A stretch of 32,953 nucleotides of DNA from Bacteroidota bacterium (GTDB taxonomy: Bacteria > Bacteroidota > Bacteroidia > B-17B0 > Aurantibacillaceae). The DNA is taken from positions 1 through 32,953 of the forward strand of contig JAHEYF010000042.1 of NCBI GenBank assembly GCA_023251755.1. Direction: 5' to 3'. The position numbers were made by a program, and so were the translations under genes. The notes under the pieces were generated by a model. The model did not search any database. It was not told where the DNA came from and saw nothing but the letters and a program-made list of their open reading frames with translations. Below are positions 1 through 7,495 of this stretch, in pieces (positions within the stretch are counted from its first letter, which is position 1; the number at the start of each line of letters is the position of its first letter).

Positions 1-856
1 ATTTTCCCGCTTCAATCAGTTCTTTAAAAAATTGTATGTCCTCTTTGCGGTCTTTTGGAATGGGGAAAAGAACTTTTTTACCAGGCAACAATGGAGTAAG
101 CAGTGCTAAAAATATATTCTGTGATAAATAACCCAGTTCCGAGGAAAAATAAATTCCTTTTGGTTTTAGTATTTTTTTACAACGGAAAAAAGAACTTTTA
201 CCAACTACATCCAGCACAACATCATACACCCTCCCCTTTTTAGTAAAGTCTTCTTTGGTGTAATCAATTACAAAATCGGCCCCAAGTGATTTCACCAGTT
301 CTAAATTCTTAGTATTGCACACAGCTGTGATTTCAGCGCCATAATATTTAGCCAGTTGCACACTTGCAGAACCAATAGAGCCGGATGCACCATTGATCAG
401 AATTTTTGGTGTTTTCTTAAAATCTATTTTTTTAATATTGGCCAATGCAAGAAACGCTCCGTCACATACAGCAGCGGCCTGGTCGTAAGTCATATTGACC
501 GGTTTTGCCATTATGGACTTTTTTTCATCCATACAAATATATTCAGCATGCGTTCCAAAATTAAAAGTACTCAATCCAAAAACCTGGTCGCCTGGTTTAA
601 ATGTTTTTACACCTGCACCGATGGCTTCAATTTCTCCGGCCAGTTCGCTTCCCAATATTGTTTTTTTTGGTTTAAATAACCCGCTGATCAATCTTACAAT
701 CAGGTATTCAGGTTTGCGGAACCCGCAGTCGGTCCGGTTGACGGTTGTCGCGTGAATTTTTATAAGAACCTCCCTGTCTTTGGGAACTGGCTTTTCAACT
801 TCCATTAGTTGCAATACTTCCGGAGGCCCGTATATTGTATTTACAATTGCTTTCAT
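1..856 (-). CDS. NAD(P)-dependent zinc-type alcohol dehydrogenase / quinone reductase family protein (MDR), 3' end outside window
   Basis: Reading from an ATG at 856 gives 285 codons without a stop up to the window edge, so the C-terminus is missing. The N-terminal GroES-like part (about residues 1-125) holds the family pattern LGSELAGEIEAIG near 68-80 and FKPGDQVFG near 87-94. The Rossmann part starts with the nucleotide-binding motif NGASGSIGSASVQLAK at 155-170. No cluster of structural-zinc cysteines is visible, so it resembles the zinc-independent quinone oxidoreductase branch of the medium-chain dehydrogenases. Members reduce quinones, enones or aldehydes with NADPH; the substrate here cannot be read from sequence. 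It starts 23 nt after the stop of the thioredoxin-fold gene and is probably co-transcribed with it. Confidence 0.9.
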   Translation of the reverse strand, partial: MKAIVNTIYGPPEVLQLMEVEKPVPKDREVLIKIHATTVNRTDCGFRKPEYLIVRLISGLFKPKKTILGSELAGEIEAIGAGVKTFKPGDQVFGLSTFNFGTHAEYICMDEKKSIMAKPVNMTYDQAAAVCDGAFLALANIKKIDFKKTPKILINGASGSIGSASVQLAKYYGAEITAVCNTKNLELVKSLGADFVIDYTKEDFTKKGRVYDVVLDVVGKSSFFRCKKILKPKGIYFSSELGYLSQNIFLALLTPLLPGKKVLFPIPKDRKEDIQFFKELIEAGK

Positions 857-878
857 TCTAAGAACTAAGAACTACCAC

Positions 879-1433
879 CTATTCAATAAAATCTTCAATT
901 TTACCGAGTTTGGCTTCTGAAAATTTGCCGGAAGTAACATGAATGATTTTACCTGTTTTATCCAGCACAAAGAAGTAGGGAATTTTGCTGTCTTTGATGT
1001 CAAAATCCTCTTTATAGGGTTTAATGTTGCCGCTGTAAAAAACCAAGTAAGGCCAGAATTCTTTATCGGTCCCTTTTCTTATTTTTTCCTTGCTCGATTT
1101 TTCCAATAACTGATTAGCCTTGTTAAGCATGGGGATAAAATAAAAATTGACATCGTAATTAACTGCGGCGCTAAAAAAATCAGCCGTGTCTTTTTTTACT
1201 ACAAACATATTGTAAATGGGGTTTAACCAGGTTTTTAATTCGTCTTCGGCATCTTTACTAAAACAAACACCGATGATGCTGATTTTACCCATGGTGTTTT
1301 TAGGAACGGATATGTTTTTACCATCAAAAGTTTCCCCGCTTAAATCAGGAAAGGTTTTTCCTTTGCAGTTTTGGGAATTGAGGGAATTTCCTAATAAACT
1401 AAGCAGTAGGAAAGCGAAGAGATTTTTTTTCAT
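879..1433 (-). CDS. Exported thioredoxin-fold protein lacking the CxxC motif
   Basis: This is a 184-aa protein with a signal peptide (KK, then a hydrophobic stretch, then SLNSQNC near 17-23). The mature part has the layout of the AhpC/TlpA/ATP10-type thioredoxin fold: FPDLSGETFDGKNI at the start, a strand GKISIIGVCFS where the redox centre should be, and a cis-Pro-type segment IPYFFVLDKTGKIIHVTSG near the end. The expected CxxC is absent; only one Cys lies in the position (GVCFSKD). It therefore cannot work as an ordinary dithiol oxidoreductase. An ATP10-like or structural role is possible but unproven. It sits between mtaB (83 nt upstream) and the MDR gene (23 nt downstream) on the same strand. 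Expression is certain enough from codon structure and the signal peptide; the function is not known. Confidence 0.75.
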   Translation of the reverse strand: MKKNLFAFLLLSLLGNSLNSQNCKGKTFPDLSGETFDGKNISVPKNTMGKISIIGVCFSKDAEDELKTWLNPIYNMFVVKKDTADFFSAAVNYDVNFYFIPMLNKANQLLEKSSKEKIRKGTDKEFWPYLVFYSGNIKPYKEDFDIKDSKIPYFFVLDKTGKIIHVTSGKFSEAKLGKIEDFIE

Positions 1434-1468
1434 AGGTGAGATTTTAATTAAAGCGCTAAAAGTTCTAT

Positions 1469-1504
1469 AGTTTATTTGTTCACTCGTTCATTCATTTAAT
1501 AGTT
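1469..1504. repeat. Intergenic repeat, family A arm, downstream of mtaB
   Basis: This segment reads as repeated GTTTATTTGTTC / ACTCGTTCATTC units. The same word family (GTTTATTCGTTC and relatives) forms inverted repeats at 5868-5934, 9926-10000 and 11417-11490. Here only one arm is clear. It begins 12 bases past the mtaB stop in the direction of transcription. Confidence 0.4.
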
Positions 1505-1515
1505 GATCGGAACTT

Positions 1516-2868
1516 TTAAACGAGAGAACTATTGAGCTTATGAACGATTACTAAACAATTCCCATTCGTATCAATCCCCGAAACACTCACCTCCATGCTT
1601 TGTTTGCACAATTCAGCTTGAAAAGGATGTTTTATTTTTATATAATTTTCGGTAAAGCCGTACATAAAACCTTCTTTGTTTTCCTGTTCAAACAAAACCC
1701 TGTGATTAGTATTTATGTGTTGTTCATAAAAGCTCCGCAGTTTTTTTGCCGATAAAATTCTCAGCATCTTGTTTCTTTTTTTGCGTTCGGCATAATTAAC
1801 GGAGTCGCTCATGTGAATGGCATCAGTATTAGCCCTTTCAGAATAGGTAAATACGTGTAAATAAGAAACATCCAATTGATTAATGAAGGTATAGGTCTCA
1901 TTAAAATCTGCTTCCGTTTCTCCCGGAAAACCAACAATAAGATCCACTCCAATACAGCAATGCGGCATCAGTGTTTTTATTTTCGCCACGCGGTCGGCGT
2001 AAAGTTCGCGCAAGTATCTGCGGCGCATGAGCTTTAATATTTTATTGCTTCCGCTTTGCAGGGGAATATGAAAATGCGGAACAAAACGTTTGGATTGTGC
2101 CACAAACTCTATTACCTCGTCTTTTAAGAGGTTGGGTTCAATGGACGAAATCCGGAAGCGCTCAATGCCTTCAACATTATCAAGTTCACGTATTAAATCC
2201 AAAAAAGTGTATTGTCTTTTATTTTTACCCAGGGGGTCAATCAGTTGGCCATTGCCAAAATCACCAATGTTCACACCGGTGAGCACAATTTCTTTTACCC
2301 CGCTTTCGGCAATTTTTTTTGCGTTGGCCACCACGTTTTCAATGGTATCGCTGCGGCTGCTGCCCCTTGCCAAAGGAATGGTACAAAAGGCACAGGTGTA
2401 ATCGCAACCGTCCTGCACCTTTAAAAACGAACGGGTGCGGTCGCCAAAAGAGTAAGCATCCACAAAAAAGTTGGCCTCGTCAATTTCGCAATTGTATATT
2501 TCGGTTTGCGATTTTTTAGAGAGGTCGCTGATATAGTTCAACAATTTGAATTTTTCGGTAGCGCCCAGCACTACATCCACTCCCTCAATACGGGCAATTT
2601 CTTCCGGTTTCAGCTGGGCGTAACAACCCACCACGGCCACAAAAGCATCGGGTGCAACAGACAAAGCCCCCTTCACAATCTGCTTGCATTCCCTGTCTGC
2701 ATTTTCGGTAACCGAACAGGTGTTGATTACATAAACATCGGCAGGCTCTGCAAAATTTACTTTGGTAAATCCTTCCTGTTCAAATAAGCGGGCGATGGTT
2801 GATGTTTCTGAAAAATTCAGTTTACAACCCAATGTGTGAAATGCAACTTTTTTGCCTGTAAATGACAT
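1516..2868 (-). CDS. mtaB: tRNA (N6-L-threonylcarbamoyladenosine(37)-C2)-methylthiotransferase MtaB
   Basis: This 450-aa radical-SAM enzyme adds a methylthio group to t6A37 of ANN-decoding tRNAs in the cytoplasm. The N-terminal UPF0004 domain shows the three cysteines that hold the auxiliary 4Fe-4S cluster: C15 (TLGCKLN), C51 (NTCSVT) and C82 (GCYAQ). The radical-SAM cluster motif CDYTCAFC is at 155-162. The C-terminal part corresponds to the TRAM region. The word TLGCKLNFSET favours MtaB over MiaB or RimO. Length is normal for the family. The ATG at 2868 is preceded only 5 nt upstream by a perfect -7-type box, so the mRNA may have almost no leader. The GT2 gene ends 31 nt upstream on the same strand. 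Confidence 0.95.
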   Translation of the reverse strand: MSFTGKKVAFHTLGCKLNFSETSTIARLFEQEGFTKVNFAEPADVYVINTCSVTENADRECKQIVKGALSVAPDAFVAVVGCYAQLKPEEIARIEGVDVVLGATEKFKLLNYISDLSKKSQTEIYNCEIDEANFFVDAYSFGDRTRSFLKVQDGCDYTCAFCTIPLARGSSRSDTIENVVANAKKIAESGVKEIVLTGVNIGDFGNGQLIDPLGKNKRQYTFLDLIRELDNVEGIERFRISSIEPNLLKDEVIEFVAQSKRFVPHFHIPLQSGSNKILKLMRRRYLRELYADRVAKIKTLMPHCCIGVDLIVGFPGETEADFNETYTFINQLDVSYLHVFTYSERANTDAIHMSDSVNYAERKKRNKMLRILSAKKLRSFYEQHINTNHRVLFEQENKEGFMYGFTENYIKIKHPFQAELCKQSMEVSVSGIDTNGNCLVIVHKLNSSLV

Positions 2869-2872
2869 TTGG

Positions 2873-2880
2873 CAAAGGTA
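2873..2880 (-). promoter_or_regulatory. Bacteroidota -7 box TACCTTTG in front of mtaB
   Basis: On the minus strand the bases read TACCTTTG, an exact match to TAnnTTTG. No good TTTG/TTG -33 box is seen 19-21 nt upstream. The box ends 5 nt before the ATG, which would put transcription initiation at or next to the start codon. Confidence 0.4.
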
Positions 2881-2899
2881 GGGAATTTTTGGGATTGAA

Positions 2900-4855
2900 T
2901 TAATTCCCGAAATGCCTGATGTTTTTAAGGATAATGCTCAGGTCGTTCTCTATCCTGTAGTTTTTAGAGTAGATTAAATTCAGGCGTTTGCGGGTTTCGG
3001 TATTCAGTTCCCCCTTTTTTACCGCATCGGCAGGAGATAATACGGAGGGTTTTATTTTAGGCAATTCTGCACTTACAGTATTGCCATATCCCACCCAGGA
3101 TTTTGCACCAAACAATACTAAGAAAATATTTTTGAGATACCCACCTTTGTTTTTTTGAATGAAGAATAACAGTGGTGATAATACAAGTAAAATAAAAGCA
3201 ATCAACACATCTACAATTCGTTTGTTGCGTTTGTTTTTGGTTTTGTTGACGGAGTTCACATCTATCACATACAGGTCGCCGGCGGTATCAATGGAGTTGC
3301 TCCCGATAATGGACAAACTTTCGGGCGGGGCAATCTTAAAATCAACATTGGCCGAAACCAGGGTGAGCATGTAATTGATAATTTCCTGGGAGGAAATGTC
3401 CCTGGCGCAGAATATAACTTCGTTAACAGAGTAAATGTCAATAATATCATTTACCTGACTGATGTTACCGATATAAGCAGTATGGGTTGATTTAGTTTCA
3501 TCAATGTTGACAAAGCCCAGAAAGCCGGTGTGTATACTTGTTTGTTTAATCAGTTCATTTACGCGGATAAACTCTTCTTCTTTACCAATAATGATGATGC
3601 GCTTGCTGTTTACATCACGTAAACTATATCCTTTTAACTTTAAAGTGTGAAAAAGTAAACGGAGCAGGGTATAAACAACGATCGTCCATACAGCACCCAA
3701 TAATATTAAGGCCCGCGAAAAACGGTAAGCTTCGGGCAATAAGGAATAAGCGATTAAAATAATGCCCGTGCCTACAAATACACCTCTTATAATGCGGTAC
3801 AGTTTAACGGGCTTGTCGTAGCCCCCGCTTAAGTATACCAACACCTGCCAGATCAGGATATACGCCGGAAAGGCAATGGATATGAGCAGGGAAGAGTAGC
3901 CTCCTCCGTCTTTAAAAATAACCTGCTTTTCATAAAAATATTTAATCAGCATTAAGCCGGACAATATGCTTGCAAAGTCGAGGGCCGGTACACTGATCCG
4001 TTTCATAAAACGCAGGCATATAGCCATGCCAGCCCGCAGGTAGATGGCGAAATGAATTAAAAAAGAAAATAATTTAGCGTGCCTTTGGGTAAAATGTTTT
4101 TGGGCAAAAATGATCATGGCCCTGTAAAACACAAACACATAATTAACACTACTTTTTTTGGTGCTCTCGCCTTTATAATGTATAATACGGGTTTCGGGGA
4201 AATAATAATTTTTATATCCTCCCAATTGAATACGGTACGAGAGGTCAATGTCTTCGCCGTACATAAAATAATCCTCGTCTAATACCCCTACTTTATCCAG
4301 CACAGCTTTACGCATGAGCATAAAGGCGCCGCTGAGTACATCTATCTGATGGGTCTTGTCTTTATCTAAATAAGTAAGGTGGTATTGCCCGAATTTTTTA
4401 GAGTAAGGAAACAAAGCGGCTAAACCAAATATTTTGTAAAAAGCCACAGCAGGAGTTGGCAGGCCCCGTTTTGATTCGGGTAAAAAATTACCTTTCCCAT
4501 CCAGCATTTTCACGCCCAGTCCGCCCGCATCGGGGTGCGCATCCATAAAGGCAATTACTTTTTCAAAAGTATCTTCCTGCACAACGGTATCGGGGTTTAG
4601 CAACAAGGTGTATTCGCCTTTGCTTAAACGGATGGCCTGGTTGTTGGCCACAGCAAAGCCGGTGTTTTTTTTATTTTCGATTAAATGTACCTGAGGGAAT
4701 TTTTCCTGGATCAATTGAACGGAGCCGTCAACAGAGTTGTTATCGACTACAAAAATTTCGCAGGAAATTTTTTTAGAGGAGTTCAGTACCGAGTACAAAC
4801 ATTGCTCAACAAAATGCTTTACGTTGTAATTAACTATGATAACCGATAACTTCAC
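2900..4855 (-). CDS. GT2 glycosyltransferase fused to a membrane Rossmann and degenerate polyprenyl glycosylphosphotransferase-like module
   Basis: This 651-aa protein has three parts. Residues 1-235 are a GT-A fold family 2 glycosyltransferase: SVIIVNYN at 4-11, VVDNNSVDGS at 36-45, the metal-site motif NPDT at 87-90 and the acceptor-side motif EDIDLSYR at 201-208. This is the rhamnosyltransferase-like branch. Residues about 262-405 contain several hydrophobic membrane segments. Residues 419-535 are a Rossmann-like domain (RIIIIGKEEE) like the one preceding the catalytic part of WcaJ/WbaP enzymes. After that come one membrane helix (about 546-566) and words resembling the very end of those enzymes (FLVLFGAKSWVGYG at 578-591, IYSKNYRIENDLSIILK at 628-644). 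The catalytic middle of the phosphotransferase is missing. The first domain probably transfers a sugar to a surface glycan; the role of the rest is unknown. Confidence 0.85.
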   Translation of the reverse strand: MKLSVIIVNYNVKHFVEQCLYSVLNSSKKISCEIFVVDNNSVDGSVQLIQEKFPQVHLIENKKNTGFAVANNQAIRLSKGEYTLLLNPDTVVQEDTFEKVIAFMDAHPDAGGLGVKMLDGKGNFLPESKRGLPTPAVAFYKIFGLAALFPYSKKFGQYHLTYLDKDKTHQIDVLSGAFMLMRKAVLDKVGVLDEDYFMYGEDIDLSYRIQLGGYKNYYFPETRIIHYKGESTKKSSVNYVFVFYRAMIIFAQKHFTQRHAKLFSFLIHFAIYLRAGMAICLRFMKRISVPALDFASILSGLMLIKYFYEKQVIFKDGGGYSSLLISIAFPAYILIWQVLVYLSGGYDKPVKLYRIIRGVFVGTGIILIAYSLLPEAYRFSRALILLGAVWTIVVYTLLRLLFHTLKLKGYSLRDVNSKRIIIIGKEEEFIRVNELIKQTSIHTGFLGFVNIDETKSTHTAYIGNISQVNDIIDIYSVNEVIFCARDISSQEIINYMLTLVSANVDFKIAPPESLSIIGSNSIDTAGDLYVIDVNSVNKTKNKRNKRIVDVLIAFILLVLSPLLFFIQKNKGGYLKNIFLVLFGAKSWVGYGNTVSAELPKIKPSVLSPADAVKKGELNTETRKRLNLIYSKNYRIENDLSIILKNIRHFGN

Positions 4856-4872
4856 AAAACTATATATAACTC

Positions 4873-4880
4873 CAAAGTTA
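4873..4880 (-). promoter_or_regulatory. Possible -7 box TAACTTTG upstream of the GT2 fusion gene
   Basis: The minus strand reads TAACTTTG, matching TAnnTTTG, 17 nt before the ATG at 4855. No convincing -33 element is present at the usual distance, so this rests on one box and its position. Confidence 0.35.
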
Positions 4881-4952
4881 CCAAATTATTGTATGAAGTT
4901 AGAAAGTGAGAGGGTTTGAAAGTAAGAAAGTTAGAATGTTGGGTCTACGAAT

Positions 4953-5100
4953 ACGAATCAGTGCGAATATACTAATGTTGGAATAACGAGCTGTGAATTT
5001 ACACGAATATTGGAATAATGAATCTACGAATACGAATTTATACCAATATAGCTATATACAGTAGCACCACACACAGATTAGTATATTCGTACTGATTCGT
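4953..5100. repeat. Spaced inverted repeat, family C, 24-bp arms
   Basis: The left arm 4953-4976 and right arm 5077-5100 are reverse complements with one mismatch in 24 bases, separated by 100 bases. The left arm begins ACGAATCAGTGCGAATATAC. The spacer holds further partial copies of the word TACGAATACGAAT (near 4946 and 5026). The element fills the gap between the GT2 fusion gene and recR and ends 12 bases past the recR stop. No ORF, RNA gene or T-tract is visible in it. Confidence 0.8.
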
Positions 5101-5112
5101 AATTAGCAGAGA

Positions 5113-5733
5113 CTAAGAACGAACTAATTGATTGGAGTAGGGAATACGGAACTGAATGGAGCGTCCCAGGGTAATTTCATCGGCATACTCCAGTTCATCG
5201 CCAATAGGGATGCCACGGGCAATGGTGGAAACAGTAATATCGTAAGGGGCTATTTTTTTGTAGATGTAAAAATTGGTGGTTTCGCCTTCCATGGTGGAAC
5301 TGAGGGCCATAATTATTTCGCGGATACTACCTGAAGCCACTTTATTTACGAGGGTTTCAATGTTCAGGTTGGCCGGGCCAACCCCATCCATAGGAGAAAT
5401 AATGCCCCCCAAAACATGGTACTGTCCGCGAAAAAGGCCGGTGTTTTCAATGGCCATAACATCGCGTATGTCCTGTACCACACATATTGTTGAGGCATCG
5501 CGGTGAGGATTGGCGCAAATTTCACACATTTCTTTGTCGGAAATGTTGTGGCAATTGTTGCAAAAACAAATGTCTTTTCGTAAGCGGAGGACAGCATCTG
5601 AAAAGGATTCAGACGCACTTTCTTCTTTGCGCAAGAGGTGCAAAACAAAACGCAGGGCTGTTTTTTTTCCAACACCGGGTAGTTGTGAGAACTCATTTAC
5701 CGCATTTTCTATCAGCCTCGAGGAAAACTCCAT
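5113..5733 (-). CDS. recR: Recombination mediator protein RecR
   Basis: This 206-aa protein has normal length for RecR. It has a helix-hairpin-helix motif PGVGKKTA at 19-26 and a zinc finger with C58, C61, C70 and C73. A Toprim domain begins near [10 protein letters not shown] (83-92), and the ring-forming segment [16 protein letters not shown] at 105-120 is typical. RecR works with RecO (and RecF) to load RecA on SSB-coated single-stranded DNA. The ATG at 5733 gives the canonical N-terminus. The upstream gap to the symporter gene holds a family A repeat; the downstream side holds the family C inverted repeat. Confidence 0.97.
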   Translation of the reverse strand: MEFSSRLIENAVNEFSQLPGVGKKTALRFVLHLLRKEESASESFSDAVLRLRKDICFCNNCHNISDKEMCEICANPHRDASTICVVQDIRDVMAIENTGLFRGQYHVLGGIISPMDGVGPANLNIETLVNKVASGSIREIIMALSSTMEGETTNFYIYKKIAPYDITVSTIARGIPIGDELEYADEITLGRSIQFRIPYSNQLVRS

Positions 5734-5867
5734 GTTGTAAATTTACGTCATTGAGCGGGGATTTTAAAGCAAGAAAGGCTGTTTTTTCATTTATTTATTA
5801 AACATGGTTTGTGGAGAAATAAGCAAGGCATTAAGGGGAGGAGGGGATTTACTATGTAAGTTTATGC

Positions 5868-5934
5868 GTTTTATCGTTCATACGTTCAATAGTTGTGCTA
5901 ACGAATAAACGGGTGAACGAATAAACTAATAAAC
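5868..5934. repeat. Imperfect inverted repeat, family A
   Basis: The left half reads GTTTTATCGTTCATACGTTC and the right half is its approximate reverse complement (GGGTGAACGAATAAACTAAT and following). The elements at 9926-10000 and 11417-11490 share the GTTTATTCGTTC word. It lies just before the symporter start codon (5943) and could form a hairpin in that gene's leader. Confidence 0.6.
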
Positions 5935-5942
5935 GAAACCGA

Positions 5943-7421
5943 ATGTCTCCATACCTCATCATAGGCTGTATACTTGGTTATTTTTGTTTTTTGCTGCTTA
6001 TCGCCTGGTACACTTCGCGCAACAGCAACAGCGAAAGTTATTTTATCGGCAACAAAGCTTCGCCCTGGTACGCCGTAGCCTTTGGTATGATAGGCGATTC
6101 CTTGTCTGGCGTTACTTATATATCAGTTCCCGGAGCGGTTGGTGCAGCTAAGTTTTCTTATTTACAATTAGTGCTGGGTTATTTTGTGGGTTATTTTATT
6201 ATCTCCAAAGTATTGCTGCCGCTGTATTATAAAATGAATTTGGTTTCTATTTATTCTTACCTCGAAGAACGTTTTGGAAGGGCCACTCAAAAAACAGGCT
6301 CTTTTTATTTTATTTTGTCGCGTACGCTGGGCGCCGCGGGCAGGCTTTACTTAGCCGCAGGGGTTATACAGTTTTTTGTATTCGACCGGATTGAAGGTTT
6401 TCACATTCCCTTTGCCGTAAGTGTATCGGTTATTATTGCACTGATGTTGTTGTATACTTATAAAGGCGGCATAAAAACATTAGTGTGGACAGATACCTTT
6501 CAATCGCTGTTTTTGATACTGGGTGTGGTGCTTTCCATTGCAGCCATTGTATCGAGTTCGGGCTGGAGTTTTAGTGAGGCTGTAAGCAAGGTCACTTCTT
6601 CGGAATACACGCAAACATTTTTTTGGGACTGGCACAAACCCAGCTTTTTCCCCAAGCAATTTTTGGGTGGGGTGTTTATAGCGGTGGCCATGACGGGCCT
6701 CGATCAAAACATGATGCAGAAAAACCTGAGCTGCAAAAGCCTGGGCGATGCACAAAAAAATATTTTCTGGTTCAGTATCGTTATGGTAATTGTCAACGTA
6801 TTCTTCCTTTCGCTGGGAGCTTTGCTGTACCTGTATTACGGACAGGAACACATTGAGCTGCCCATGAACGGGGCAAAAATAATTACGGACAAAGTATTCC
6901 CCAACCTGGCCTTAAATCATTTGGGTGTTTTTGCAGGGCTCGTATTTATTATCGGCCTTACCGCAGCCACCTTTAGCAGCGCCGATTCGGTGCTGACCAC
7001 CTTAACAACTTCTACGTATGTTGATATGTTTGAGTTGGACAAGAAGAAAAATATTTCTGAAACAACTAAAACCAACTACCGGCACTTTATACACATTGGT
7101 TTTGCCATTGTATTGTGGCTGGTGATTTTAATTTTTGATGAACTCAACCAAAAAGCCATTGTCGATACCGTTCTGGCTATAGCCGGGTATACTTACGGTC
7201 CACTGTTGGGCTTGTTTGCATTTGGATTGTTCAGCAAACAAAAAGTGAAGGATAAATTAGTCCCTATAGTATGTGTTGCGGCCCCTTTGCTTACTTATTT
7301 ATTGAGCATTTATTCAAAGGATTTTGTTGGAGGCTACGAAATAGGAAACGAATTGATTTTGATTAACGGAGCTATTACGTACGCCGGAGTGTTAATGATA
7401 AGGGATGTGAGTACAGAGTGA
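5943..7421 (+). CDS. Sodium:solute symporter (SSS family)
   Basis: This 492-aa integral inner-membrane protein has about 13 hydrophobic segments spread over the whole length. Family words include SYFIGNKASPWYAVAFGMIGDSLSG near 32-56, with the unwound first core helix. Near 340-360 is the Na+-site segment TAATFSSADSVLTTLTTS, where the Ser/Ser/Asp cluster is typical of the Na2 site. The family imports a small solute (sugar, proline, pantothenate, sialic acid, urea and others) using the sodium gradient; nothing here fixes the substrate. It converges on the TonB-dependent receptor gene, with an imperfect hairpin between. The start ATG is followed directly by the first hydrophobic segment. Confidence 0.92.
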   Translation: MSPYLIIGCILGYFCFLLLIAWYTSRNSNSESYFIGNKASPWYAVAFGMIGDSLSGVTYISVPGAVGAAKFSYLQLVLGYFVGYFIISKVLLPLYYKMNLVSIYSYLEERFGRATQKTGSFYFILSRTLGAAGRLYLAAGVIQFFVFDRIEGFHIPFAVSVSVIIALMLLYTYKGGIKTLVWTDTFQSLFLILGVVLSIAAIVSSSGWSFSEAVSKVTSSEYTQTFFWDWHKPSFFPKQFLGGVFIAVAMTGLDQNMMQKNLSCKSLGDAQKNIFWFSIVMVIVNVFFLSLGALLYLYYGQEHIELPMNGAKIITDKVFPNLALNHLGVFAGLVFIIGLTAATFSSADSVLTTLTTSTYVDMFELDKKKNISETTKTNYRHFIHIGFAIVLWLVILIFDELNQKAIVDTVLAIAGYTYGPLLGLFAFGLFSKQKVKDKLVPIVCVAAPLLTYLLSIYSKDFVGGYEIGNELILINGAITYAGVLMIRDVSTE

Positions 7422-7464
7422 GAGCGAGTTCAGAGAAGATCATCTTTCTTCGACTTAACTCTCA
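7418..7464. terminator. Imperfect inverted repeat between convergent genes
   Basis: GTGAGAG at the left edge pairs with CTCTCAC at the right edge, and AGAAGAT with CATCTTTC-type bases in the centre; intervening bases pair partly. It overlaps the symporter stop codon and lies 32 bases from the receptor stop, so it could end transcription from both sides. No strong T-tract follows on either strand. Confidence 0.4.
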
Positions 7465-7495
7465 CATCTAATATCTCAATACTAAACTCTCATAT

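Noticed and set aside
356..755. Plus-strand open frames of 107 and 86 codons within the MDR gene
   Set aside because: They are antisense to a well-supported oxidoreductase frame and have no recognisable protein features.
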